This document shows, piece by piece, positions 8,751-16,228 of a stretch of 41,474 nucleotides of DNA. Source of the DNA: Brevundimonas sp. (GTDB lineage: Bacteria; Pseudomonadota; Alphaproteobacteria; Caulobacterales; Caulobacteraceae). The DNA is taken from the NCBI GenBank assembly GCA_030693575.1, contig JAUYAG010000156.1:1-41474 (forward strand). Direction: 5' to 3'. The position numbers were made by a program, and so were the translations under genes. A model generated the notes under the pieces. The model searched no databases, had not been told where the DNA came from, and saw nothing but the letters and a program-made list of their open reading frames with translations. The stretch's first letter is position 1. Every line of letters starts with the position of its first letter.

Positions 8751-8904
8751 CCTTCTCCCATTGGGAGAAGGTGGCCCGTAGGGCCGGATGAGGGTCGGGT
8801 GGTTGGAGCGGCGAAGCCGCCCCCGGACGGTCGACCCTCACCCTTTCGCGCAAGGACGCCGGCTTCGCCGCCGTGCGCTCAAGCCCTCTCCCAATGGGAG
8901 AGGG
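8751..8904. repeat. Composite palindromic repeat, family A, copy 1
   Basis: The 154-base element is bounded by two 9-bp hairpins, CCTTCTCCC-ATT-GGGAGAAGG (8751-8771) and CCCTCTCCC-AAT-GGGAGAGGG (8884-8904). Inside are GGCCCGTAGGGCC and a long-range inverted pair, TGAGGGTCG with CGACCCTCA. A second copy with the same ends and a longer centre lies at 34737-34925. It resembles REP/BIME-type dispersed elements. It fills most of the gap between the two M28 genes. Confidence 0.85.
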
Positions 8905-8993
8905 ATGCCCGCTCACATGACCAAAACTTAACGGACGCCGTCGGGGCGGCTGCCTAGAGTGCGCGCCATCAATCCGGGGATGGAGCCTTCCGA

Positions 8994-10616
8994 ATGTTTC
9001 GCAAGATGATGGGCGGCGTCGCCGTCGCCGCCGTGCTGCTGTCTGCCGGCATGGCTTCGGCGCAGGACTTCTCCGCCGCGCGGATCAGCGACAACATCCG
9101 CACCATCAGCGCCGATGAATACCAGGGCCGCTATCCCGGCACCGAGGGCGAGCGGATGGTGCTGGCCTGGCTGCAGGCCCAGTACGAGGCCATGGGGCTT
9201 GAGCCCGGCGGGCCGAACGGCCAGTGGCTGCAGCCCGTGTCGCTGAAGCGCTATTCGCCGGTCGCGGGTGCCACCGCCGCCTGGACCGGGCCGGACGGGA
9301 CGTCACATCCCCTGACCGTGGGCACCGACATCACCGTGCGCGCCGTCACCAACGACGGCCGGGCCTCCATCCAGAATGCGCCCCTGGTCTTCGCCGGCCA
9401 CGGGATCTACGCCCCCGAGCGGAACTGGAACGACTACGGCGACCTCGATGTGCGCGGCAAGGTCGTGATCCTGGTCGGCGGCGAGCCGGAGGGCGAGCTG
9501 TTCAACGGGCAGTACGCGACCAATTATCAGTCGGGCGCCTACAAGGCGGATGAGGCCTTCCGGCGCGGTGCCGTGGGCGTCATCACCCTCGTCATGACCG
9601 ACGCGGCCTCGCCCATGTGGCAGGGCGCGCTGCGCGGCAACGGCCGCACCCGCACCCTGACGCCCGGCGCGGCCGACCTGGAGTTCTCGGGCGCGATCAA
9701 CCACGACGTGGCGGCGCTCTGGGCGGCAGCGGCGGGTCTCGACATCACCCGACTGCCCACCGTCGGCGACGGCACGTTCAAGGCCGTGGCGCTGACCGGC
9801 GTCACCCTGTCGGTGGAGGCGTCGGAGACCATCGAGACCCTGGTCACCCACAACCTGCTGGCCCGTATTCCCGGGACGGAGCATCCGGACGAGACCATCG
9901 TCTATTCGGCCCACTGGGACCATGTCGGCGGCGTCGATCAGCACCCGACCGTGACCGGCGACCAGATCTGGAACGGGGCCTGGGACAACGCCTCGGGCAC
10001 CATCGGCGTGGTCGAAATGGCGCGCCAGCTCAGCGCCGCGCCGCGCCCGAAACGCTCCATCGTCTTCGCCCATATGGCGGCCGAGGAGATGGGCCTGCTG
10101 GGGGCCTATGGCTATACGGCCGACCCGGTCTGGCCGCTCGAGACGACGGTGGCGGACATCAATATCGACATGCTGCCGCTGTCGGGCTCGACCCGCGATA
10201 TTCCGATCTTCGGCAAGGGCCAGAACGATCTCGAGGACCGGCTGCAGGCGCTGGCCGAGCCGCTGGGCCGCTACGTGTCGGACGACGGCATGCCGGAGCA
10301 GGGCTTCTATTACCGCTCCGACCACTTCCCCTTCGCCCGCATGGGCGTGCCGGCGATCATGCCCTGGCACGGCTGGGACTGGGTCGAGGGCGGGCGTGAA
10401 GCCGGCGAGGCCGCCTGGCGCGCCAGGTTCGCGGCCGACTATCACAAGCCGTCGGACGAATGGTCAGAGGATCTGGACTTCACCTCGGCGGTCGAGAACC
10501 TGACCCTGCTGTATCATCTGGGTCTGGACCTCGCGAACAGCAGCGACTGGCCGGGCTGGAAGCCGACCTCGGAGTTCGCCGTGGTCCGCGCCCGGTCGGA
10601 CTCCGCACGGCAGTGA
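8994..10616 (+). CDS. M28 family zinc peptidase, periplasmic paralogue
   Basis: This 540-residue peptidase is paralogous to the upstream one but carries a type I signal peptide ending near ASAQ (residue 24) rather than a lipobox, so it should be soluble in the periplasm. Zinc ligands are H307 (HWDHVGG), D331 (WDNASG), E364-E365 (AAEEMG), D392 (INIDML) and H484 (DYHKPSDEW). ATG 8994 is preceded by GGGGATGGAG. Its TGA stop overlaps the GTG start of the RidA-like gene by three bases, linking the two. Substrate is not evident from sequence. Confidence 0.92.
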   Translation: MFRKMMGGVAVAAVLLSAGMASAQDFSAARISDNIRTISADEYQGRYPGTEGERMVLAWLQAQYEAMGLEPGGPNGQWLQPVSLKRYSPVAGATAAWTGPDGTSHPLTVGTDITVRAVTNDGRASIQNAPLVFAGHGIYAPERNWNDYGDLDVRGKVVILVGGEPEGELFNGQYATNYQSGAYKADEAFRRGAVGVITLVMTDAASPMWQGALRGNGRTRTLTPGAADLEFSGAINHDVAALWAAAAGLDITRLPTVGDGTFKAVALTGVTLSVEASETIETLVTHNLLARIPGTEHPDETIVYSAHWDHVGGVDQHPTVTGDQIWNGAWDNASGTIGVVEMARQLSAAPRPKRSIVFAHMAAEEMGLLGAYGYTADPVWPLETTVADINIDMLPLSGSTRDIPIFGKGQNDLEDRLQALAEPLGRYVSDDGMPEQGFYYRSDHFPFARMGVPAIMPWHGWDWVEGGREAGEAAWRARFAADYHKPSDEWSEDLDFTSAVENLTLLYHLGLDLANSSDWPGWKPTSEFAVVRARSDSARQ

Positions 10617-11002
10617 GCGCCACGATCCGGCCCCTGACCGGCGACGGCTCTCCGCCGGTCGAGGGGTCGTATCCGCAGGCGGTGGAGGTCACGGCGCCGG
10701 CGCGGTGGCTGTATCTGTCGGGCCAGATCCCGGTCGCGCCCGACGGCTCGCTGGCCGCGGATTTCACCGGTCAGTGCGATCAGGTCTGGTCGAACATCGA
10801 GACCCAGCTGGCCGCGGCGGGCATGACGCTCGACAACCTCGTCAAGGTCACGACCTTCCTGTCGGATCGGGCCTATGCGCTGGAGAACCGCGAGGTCCGC
10901 ATCCGCCGGCTGGCCGGGCGTCAGCCGGCGCTGACGGTGATCGTCACCGGTATCTTCGACGAGGCCTGGCTGGTCGAGATCGAGGCGGTGGCGGCGGCCT
11001 GA
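10613..11002 (+). CDS. RidA/YjgF family protein lacking the canonical arginine
   Basis: This is a 129-residue protein with the YjgF/YER057c/UK114 fold: LYLSGQIPVAPDG (33-45), NIETQLAAAGMTLDNLVKVTTFL (61-83, conserved LxxAG) and a C-terminal VEIEAVA. In RidA enamine/imine deaminases the segment PAR-S carries the substrate-binding arginine (Arg105 in E. coli); here it reads PALT, with Leu107 at that position, so archetypal deaminase activity is doubtful and it likely belongs to another Rid subfamily. The GTG start overlaps the preceding peptidase stop (GTGA), which argues for co-translation. Confidence 0.88.
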   Translation: MSATIRPLTGDGSPPVEGSYPQAVEVTAPARWLYLSGQIPVAPDGSLAADFTGQCDQVWSNIETQLAAAGMTLDNLVKVTTFLSDRAYALENREVRIRRLAGRQPALTVIVTGIFDEAWLVEIEAVAAA

Positions 11003-11072
11003 GATGACCGCGATTTAAGCTGACAAGCTTCGCCGCACGGCATCATCTCCCCGTGTCAGGGAGGACACCGTC

Positions 11073-12281
11073 ATGAGCATCGACCCCGCGGCCGAGACCG
11101 CGCGCTGGCTGGCGACCATTTCGCCGGAGGATCTGGAGCGGGCCGTCGCCTATACGCGCGGCAGCCACTGGCTGCTGCTGTGGGGCGCGATCGTCTCGAT
11201 CGTCGTGGCCTGGCTCATCATTAGAACCGGCATTCTCAGCGGCATCCGCGACCGGATGGAGCGGCGGCGCAAGCGGCCGAAGCTGGTCTCGCTGGTCGTC
11301 GGCGTCGTCTATCTGCTGATGAGTTCGGTCCTGACCCTGCCCTGGGCCATCTATCAGAGCTGGTGGCGCGAGACGCAGTATGGGCTGACGGAGCAACCGC
11401 TGGCCGGCTGGCTGGGCGAGGCGGCCCTGAGCACGGGGATCTCGACCGTCTTCATGGGCGTGCTGATTGTGGCCCTGTACTTCATCATCCGGCACGCCAG
11501 GCGGCTGTGGTGGGCGTGGGGCGCGGGCCTGACCGCGGTCGCCATCGTCTTCCTGCTGCTCGTTCTGCCGATCTTTATCGAACCGCTGTTCAACACCTAC
11601 ACGCCCGCGCCCGACGGGCCGATGCGGGATTCGGTGGTCGAACTGGCCCACCGCACGGGGACGCCGGACGACAAGATCTACATCTATGACGGCTCGAAGC
11701 AGTCGGACCGGTACACGGCCAATGTCTCGGGTCTGTTCGGCTCGGCGCGGGTGGCGATGAGCGATGTGATGTTCGCCAAGGGTGCCGATCTGGCCGAGGT
11801 GCGTGGCGTGGTCGGCCATGAGATGGGCCACTACGTCCACATGCATTCGCTGTGGTTGGCGGGGATCGCGGTCCTGCTGGCGGCGATCGGCTTCTGGCTG
11901 GTCGACCGGCTGTTCCCGCTGGCGAAGCGGCTGCTGGGCGCGAACCGGGTCGGCGACATCTCGGACCCGGCCGGCCTGCCTGTTCTGGCCGCCATCGGGG
12001 CGGTGATCGGCCTGCTGTCCACGCCGGTCCAGTCAACGACCATCCGGCTGATCGAGATCGACGCCGACCGGTTCTCGCTGGTCCACGCCAATGAGCCGGA
12101 CGGGCTGTCCAAGGCCCTGATCAAGACGGCGGAATATCGGGCGCCCTCACCGTCGGCGATCGAGGAGTTCATCTTCTACGACCACCCCTCGGTCGAGAAC
12201 CGCATCCGCATGGCCATGGAGTGGAAGGCGACGCATCCGGCGAATGCCCCGGCCGCCGTGGCGGCTACGCCGACGCCGTGA
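11073..12281 (+). CDS. M48 family membrane metalloprotease (Ste24/HtpX-like)
   Basis: This 402-residue protease has about six hydrophobic segments (around 30-50, 70-90, 115-135, 148-168, 260-280, 305-325). The zinc site is HEMGH at 249-253, with third ligand E328 in EIDADR. The organisation fits CAAX prenyl protease/Ste24-type M48A enzymes, which in bacteria act in membrane protein quality control. ATG 11073 follows a good ribosome binding site, AGGGAGG. The C-terminus is Ala/Pro-rich. It overlaps tail-to-tail by 17 bases with the NTF2-like gene on the other strand. Confidence 0.93.
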   Translation: MSIDPAAETARWLATISPEDLERAVAYTRGSHWLLLWGAIVSIVVAWLIIRTGILSGIRDRMERRRKRPKLVSLVVGVVYLLMSSVLTLPWAIYQSWWRETQYGLTEQPLAGWLGEAALSTGISTVFMGVLIVALYFIIRHARRLWWAWGAGLTAVAIVFLLLVLPIFIEPLFNTYTPAPDGPMRDSVVELAHRTGTPDDKIYIYDGSKQSDRYTANVSGLFGSARVAMSDVMFAKGADLAEVRGVVGHEMGHYVHMHSLWLAGIAVLLAAIGFWLVDRLFPLAKRLLGANRVGDISDPAGLPVLAAIGAVIGLLSTPVQSTTIRLIEIDADRFSLVHANEPDGLSKALIKTAEYRAPSPSAIEEFIFYDHPSVENRIRMAMEWKATHPANAPAAVAATPTP

Positions 12282-12696
12282 GACCGGGACGCTCGTTGTC
12301 CCAGATCATGTGCAGGATGGACCAGAGGCCGTCCGGGCCCCGGCAAAGCTGGATCGAATTGATCCCGCGGCGCTCGGGCCCGGCGTCCTCCGGGGCGGTG
12401 CGGGCTTCGTAGATCGACCAGACGTGCGCCATGTTGCCGAACTCGGTGATCCGGCGGCTGATCTCGACCTCGTAGAAGCCGTTCTCCGCAAAGAAGGGCG
12501 TGACGTTGGCCTGGTATTCCTCGCGGCCCATGACGATCATGGTCGGGCGGCCGTCAGCGTCGAGGCCGGTGCGGGCCTGACGGCTGTCGGGGTGGAAGAT
12601 CTCGCGCTGGGTGGCCCAGTCGCGCGGGCCGGCGGGGCCGGAGATGCAGGCGTACATGGCGTCGACGACGGCGCCGATGTCGCTGCGGTCGACCAT
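12265..12696 (-). CDS. NTF2-like (SnoaL-type) protein
   Basis: This is a 143-residue protein with the pattern of the NTF2-like fold: an N-terminal helix (VVDAMYACISG), IFHPDSR, a central MIVMGREEYQ, and beta strands FYEVEISRRI, MAHVWSIYEAR and GINSIQLCRGPDGLWSILHMIWDNE. NTF2-like proteins may be isomerases, dehydratases or ligand binders; no catalytic set can be assigned. The ATG at 12696 overlaps the FabH-like stop by one base, so the two are coupled and probably act in one pathway. Its 3' end overlaps the M48 protease gene by 17 bases. Confidence 0.82.
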   Translation of the reverse strand: MVDRSDIGAVVDAMYACISGPAGPRDWATQREIFHPDSRQARTGLDADGRPTMIVMGREEYQANVTPFFAENGFYEVEISRRITEFGNMAHVWSIYEARTAPEDAGPERRGINSIQLCRGPDGLWSILHMIWDNERPGLTASA

Positions 12697-13817
12697 CAGC
12701 CGCGCTTCCTGACGAAGACGGTTCCGGCGGAATAGCCGGCCCCGAAGCTGCAGATCAGGCCGGTGTCGCCGGGGGCCATGTCCTGCTGGCGCAGGTGGAA
12801 GGCGATGATCGACCCGGCCGAGGAGGTGTTGGCGTATTCGTCGAGGATGATGACGTTCTCTTCCGGCGTCGGATCGCGGCCCAGCACCTTGCGGCCGATG
12901 AACTGGTTCATGTTGATATTGGCCTGGTGCAGCCACATCCGCTTGAGGGTCGCGGGGTCGATGCCGAGGTCCCGGGCGTGGTCGACGATCATGTCGGAGA
13001 CCATGGGCACCACGTCCTTGAAGACCTTGCGGCCCTGCTGGACGAACATCTTGTCGGGTGCGCCGATGCCCTCGGGGGCGGCGTTGTTCAGGAAGCCGAA
13101 ATTGTTGCGGATGTTGTTCGAATAGACGGTCTTCAGCCGCGTGCCGAGGACGTCCCAGCCGCCGGGTCCCGCCTGGTCCGAGGCCTCGACGATGACGGCG
13201 GTGGCGACATCACCGAAGATGAAGTGGCTGTCGCGATCCTTGAAATTCAGGTGGGCCGAGCAGACTTCGGGGTTGACCATCAGCACGGCCTTGACCGAGC
13301 CCGAGGCGATGAAGTCGGCGGCGGTCTTGATGCCGAAGGTGGCGGAGGAGCAGGCGACATTCATGTCGAAGGCGAAGCCGTCGATGCCGAGGGCCTGCTG
13401 AACCTCGATCGACAGGGCCGGATAGGGGCGCGGCATGTTGGAGGCGGCGCAGAGGACGGCCCCGATCTCGCTGACCGGTTTGCCCCAGGCGGCGATCGCC
13501 TGGCGTGCGGCGGCGACGGCCATTTCGGCCATGATCGACAGGTCTTCGTCGGCGCGTTCGGGGATGTTCGGGGCCATGCGGGCGGGGTCGAGGACGCCCG
13601 CCTTGTCGAGCACGAAGCGCGACTTGATGCCGGAGGCCTTTTCGATGAACTCGACCGAGGAGGGGGTCAGGGCCGCGACATCACCCTCGGCGATCTCGGC
13701 GGCGTGGTCGGCGTTGAACCGCTCGGCCCAGGCATTGTACGCCTCGACAAGCTCGGCGTTGGAGATCGACTGGTCCGGTGTGAACAGGCCGGTGGCGGCG
13801 ATGACGGCATGAGACAT
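12696..13817 (-). CDS. FabH-like beta-ketoacyl-ACP synthase III
   Basis: This 373-residue thiolase-fold enzyme would condense an acyl-CoA with malonyl-ACP. The Cys-His-Asn triad is visible: C156 in NVACSSATFG, H297 in LHQANINM and N330 in EYANTSSAGS. At 373 residues it is longer than housekeeping FabH (about 320), which suggests a variant KAS III accepting a non-acetyl starter, similar in size to PA3286-type enzymes (comparison from memory, inference). A family B hairpin repeat starts 10 bases upstream of the start codon. It is co-oriented with an SDR and a CitE-like lyase upstream and coupled to an NTF2-like protein downstream. Confidence 0.9.
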   Translation of the reverse strand: MSHAVIAATGLFTPDQSISNAELVEAYNAWAERFNADHAAEIAEGDVAALTPSSVEFIEKASGIKSRFVLDKAGVLDPARMAPNIPERADEDLSIMAEMAVAAARQAIAAWGKPVSEIGAVLCAASNMPRPYPALSIEVQQALGIDGFAFDMNVACSSATFGIKTAADFIASGSVKAVLMVNPEVCSAHLNFKDRDSHFIFGDVATAVIVEASDQAGPGGWDVLGTRLKTVYSNNIRNNFGFLNNAAPEGIGAPDKMFVQQGRKVFKDVVPMVSDMIVDHARDLGIDPATLKRMWLHQANINMNQFIGRKVLGRDPTPEENVIILDEYANTSSAGSIIAFHLRQQDMAPGDTGLICSFGAGYSAGTVFVRKRG

Positions 13818-13826
13818 GAAACTTGG

Positions 13827-13876
13827 GGCCCTAACGCTCGCGGCGCGGCCGCTCGCTGCTTGAGGGCAGGGGCCGC
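13827..13876. repeat. Small structured repeat, family B, copy 1
   Basis: This roughly 50-base element has an outer stem GCCCT/AGGGC (13828-13832 with 13863-13867) and an inner stem GCGGC-GCG-GCCGC (13840-13852). The copy at 26641-26690 keeps both stems through paired base changes. It lies between the CitE-like and FabH-like genes, just before the FabH-like start. Confidence 0.75.
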
Positions 13877-13894
13877 GTTCTGTTTCTGGACGGA

Positions 13895-14752
13895 CTAGAT
13901 AGGCCTGTCTCCGGGCGGCGTCGAGGCCGCCTCGTGACGGGCCAGCAGGCGGTGGGCGGCGTCGAGGTGCAGGCGCTCGACCATGCGGTAGCCGACCCGG
14001 ATCGCGCCCTTGCCCTCGGCGTCGGCGGAGGCGAAGGCGTCAACGACCTCGCGGGCCCGCACGACCTCTTCCGGCGAGGGCGAGAAGGCGGCGTTGGCGG
14101 CGTCGATCTGGGCCGGGTGGATCAGGCTCTTTCCGTCGAAGCCGAAGGCGCGGCCCTGCCGGCATTCGGTGCGCAGCCGGTCGGCGTCGTCGGTGGCGTT
14201 GACCACGCCGTCGATGGCCAGCAGGCCGTGGCCGCGGGCGGCGGCGACGACGGCGGCCAGCCAGGGCTTGAGCGGCTCGCGCTCGGGTCCGAGGACGAGG
14301 TTCATCCGCTCGCCGAAATCGTTGATGCCGAGCATCAGGGCGGCCAGAGGCGCGCCGGCGCCGGCGATGGCGTCGAGCCGCAGGACCGAGAGGGGGGTCT
14401 CGATCATGATCCAGAGGGCGACGCCGGCGGGCAGGCGGGCGGCGACCTCGCGCACAGCCTCGGCGCTCTCGATCTTGGGGGCGACCACGAAATCGGGCTT
14501 CAGGCCGGAAAGGGCGGCGAGGTCGTCAGCGCCCCAAGGGGTGTCGAGCCCGTTGATCCGGACCCCGACCCGGGCGGCGAAACCGCCGGCGGTGAGGGCC
14601 GCGACGGCCGCCTGACGGGCCTCGGCCTTGGCATCGGGCGCGACGGCGTCCTCGAGGTCGAGGATCACGGCGTCGGCGTTCAGCCCGCGCGCCTTCTCGA
14701 TCGCTCTTGCGTTGCTGGCGGGCAGATAGAGGACGGACCGGGTGAGATGCAT
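13895..14752 (-). CDS. HpcH/HpaI aldolase, CitE-like (beta-acyl-CoA lyase type)
   Basis: This is a 285-residue TIM-barrel protein of the citrate lyase beta subunit / malyl-CoA lyase superfamily. It has the family motifs RSVLYLPASNARAIEKA (5-21), ADAVILDLEDAV (26-37), VGVRING, FVVAPKIESAEAV, WIMIETPLSVL and GINDFGERMN; these contribute the Mg-binding Glu/Asp residues and the arginine that binds the carboxylate. It likely cleaves or forms a C-C bond in a beta-hydroxyacyl-CoA such as malyl-CoA or citramalyl-CoA, or hydrolyses one; the substrate cannot be read from sequence. No citrate lyase alpha or gamma subunits are nearby. The ATG at 14752 overlaps the SDR stop (ATGA). Confidence 0.88.
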   Translation of the reverse strand: MHLTRSVLYLPASNARAIEKARGLNADAVILDLEDAVAPDAKAEARQAAVAALTAGGFAARVGVRINGLDTPWGADDLAALSGLKPDFVVAPKIESAEAVREVAARLPAGVALWIMIETPLSVLRLDAIAGAGAPLAALMLGINDFGERMNLVLGPEREPLKPWLAAVVAAARGHGLLAIDGVVNATDDADRLRTECRQGRAFGFDGKSLIHPAQIDAANAAFSPSPEEVVRAREVVDAFASADAEGKGAIRVGYRMVERLHLDAAHRLLARHEAASTPPGDRPI

Positions 14753-15429
14753 CAGACCTTGCCCGTCACCGGAATCAGCGCCCCGGTGATGGCGCGGCTG
14801 TCCGGGGAGGCCAGGAACAGCATGACGCGGGCGAGGTCAGCGGGGGCGACCCATTTCGCCGGGTCGGCGTCGGGCATGTCCTTGCGGTTCTGGGCGGTGT
14901 CGAGGATCGAGGGCAGGACGGCGTTGACGGTCACCGAGGTGTCTTTCAGCTCTTCGGCCAGGCTTTCGGTCAGGCGATGGACGCCGGCCTTGGAGGCGGC
15001 ATAGGCGCCCATGCCGGCGGCGCTCTTCAGCGCCGCATTGGCCCCGACGTTGATGATCCGGCCCTCGGGCGAGGCCTTGAGGTGGGGCAGGGCGGCGCGG
15101 CCGGCGTTCAGGGCGGTGGTCAGGTTGAGGGCGAACATCCTCGCCCAGGCGGGGTCTGCGTCATCGGTGGTCTGCCAGACGAAGCCGCCGGCGATGTTGA
15201 GCAGGGCGTCGAGCCGGCCGAAATGCGCGACCACGGCGTCGATCGCTGCCTCCGCCGAGGCCACATCGGTCAGGTCGACGCCGCCGAGTTCGAGCACCCC
15301 CGCGGGGGCGGACTGGCCCGAGGCATGGTCGATGACCGCGACCTTCAGCCCGTCGGCCAGGGCGGCCTCGACCACGGCGCGCCCGAGCACGCCGTGGCCG
15401 CCCGTGATTGCGATCACTCGTTCCGACAT
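14752..15429 (-). CDS. Short-chain dehydrogenase/reductase with atypical active site
   Basis: This 225-residue SDR has the NAD(P)-binding TGGHGVLG (9-16), the NIAGG motif (78-82) and the catalytic YAASK (Y143, K147). The usual catalytic Ser, 13 residues before the Tyr, is replaced: the strand reads IINVGANAALK with Ala130 there. The ATG at 15429 follows CAGGAGACC. It lies 39 bases after fRMsr and overlaps the CitE-like gene by one base, suggesting it reduces or oxidises an acyl-CoA or keto intermediate handled by that lyase (inference). The C-terminal ITGALIPVTGKV fits the SDR substrate-loop end. Confidence 0.88.
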   Translation of the reverse strand: MSERVIAITGGHGVLGRAVVEAALADGLKVAVIDHASGQSAPAGVLELGGVDLTDVASAEAAIDAVVAHFGRLDALLNIAGGFVWQTTDDADPAWARMFALNLTTALNAGRAALPHLKASPEGRIINVGANAALKSAAGMGAYAASKAGVHRLTESLAEELKDTSVTVNAVLPSILDTAQNRKDMPDADPAKWVAPADLARVMLFLASPDSRAITGALIPVTGKV

Positions 15430-15468
15430 GATGGTCTCCTGTTCGGCGGACGGCTTAGCAGACGCGGC

Positions 15469-15963
15469 TCAGGCCGCGAACACCCGGCCAAGCAGTTGCT
15501 CCAGCGCAGCGGCGTCCACGTCATCGAAGGCCGCTGTCTCGGTCGCATCCACGTCGAATACGGCGATCAGCGCGCCCGAACCGTCGAACACCGGCACCAC
15601 GATCTCGCTGGCCGAGCGGCTGTCGCAGGCGATGTGGCCGGGGAAGGCGTGGACGTCGGCGACGATCTGCGTCGCGCGGTCCCGCGCCGCCGTTCCGCAG
15701 ACGCCGCGGCCGAAGGCGATTCTCAGACAGCCCAGCGTGCCCTGGTAGGGGCCGACCACCAGTTCGTCGGCCTTGTCCGGATCGACGACATAGAAGCCGG
15801 TCCAGAAGAAGACGGGAAAGGCGTCGGCCAGCATGGAGGCGACGGTGGCCATGCGCGCGGTGCGGTTGGGTTCCCCGTCCAGGACGGCCAGAATCTCGGC
15901 CTCGACCTCGGCATAGCGGGCGGCCTTGTCGGCGGGTCGATCGTCGCGGGCGGCATAAGCCAT
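15469..15963 (-). CDS. msrC: Free methionine-(R)-sulfoxide reductase (GAF domain)
   Basis: This 164-residue single-GAF-domain enzyme reduces free methionine-R-sulfoxide using thioredoxin. Signature motifs are GPYQG (71-75), RGVCG (86-90) and FPGHIACDSRSASEIVVP (107-124). The cysteines C79, C89 and C113 keep the 10- and 24-residue spacing of E. coli fRMsr (C84, C94, C118). ATG 15963 is favoured because GGAG lies 7 bases upstream and the length matches the family. An in-frame ATG at 15993, also with a purine-rich leader, would add ten residues. It is the first gene of the minus-strand SDR/CitE/FabH operon and diverges from the Sel1 gene. Confidence 0.92.
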   Translation of the reverse strand: MAYAARDDRPADKAARYAEVEAEILAVLDGEPNRTARMATVASMLADAFPVFFWTGFYVVDPDKADELVVGPYQGTLGCLRIAFGRGVCGTAARDRATQIVADVHAFPGHIACDSRSASEIVVPVFDGSGALIAVFDVDATETAAFDDVDAAALEQLLGRVFAA

Positions 15964-16006
15964 CAGGGTGCTCCAAGGGTCCGGATGACCCATATAGGAA
16001 GCCTTC

Positions 16007-16045
16007 CGCCTGCTGGCGAGCGGCGCATTTCGCCTGACAGGCGAG
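16007..16045. promoter_or_regulatory. Twin palindromes, candidate operator
   Basis: Two similar palindromes lie in the divergent region between msrC and the Sel1 gene: CGCCTG-CT-GGCGAG (16007-16020) and CGCCTG-ACA-GGCGAG (16031-16045), start-to-start 24 bases. CGCCTGACAGGCG is perfectly symmetric. The arrangement fits a dimeric regulator site or two local hairpins; no regulator gene lies nearby. Confidence 0.4.
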
Positions 16046-16135
16046 TACGCAAGCTGCTGATTCCCGTGGAAAACTAACGGCGGGTCACAAAAAGGCCGCT
16101 ATGCGGCAACGCTTTATCGCAAACCGGCGTTTACC

Positions 16136-16164
16136 TTGACAGATGGTTAACGGAGCCGGACTGT
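16136..16164 (+). promoter_or_regulatory. Candidate promoter of the Sel1/beta-helix operon
   Basis: A perfect TTGACA (16136-16141) is followed after 17 bases by a weak -10, GACTGT (16159-16164). It lies 65 bases before the Sel1 start. The -35 is convincing; the -10 is poor. Confidence 0.35.
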
Positions 16165-16228
16165 CCCGCTTGCGCGAAGTAGGCGCAATGGGCAGGGGGC
16201 TGCCCGCTTTAGTCGTGCGAGGGGGAGT

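Noticed and set aside
12301..13898. Plus-strand frames opposite the FabH-like and NTF2-like genes
   Set aside because: They are Gly/Val/Asp-rich reverse images. The minus-strand genes carry an intact Cys-His-Asn triad.
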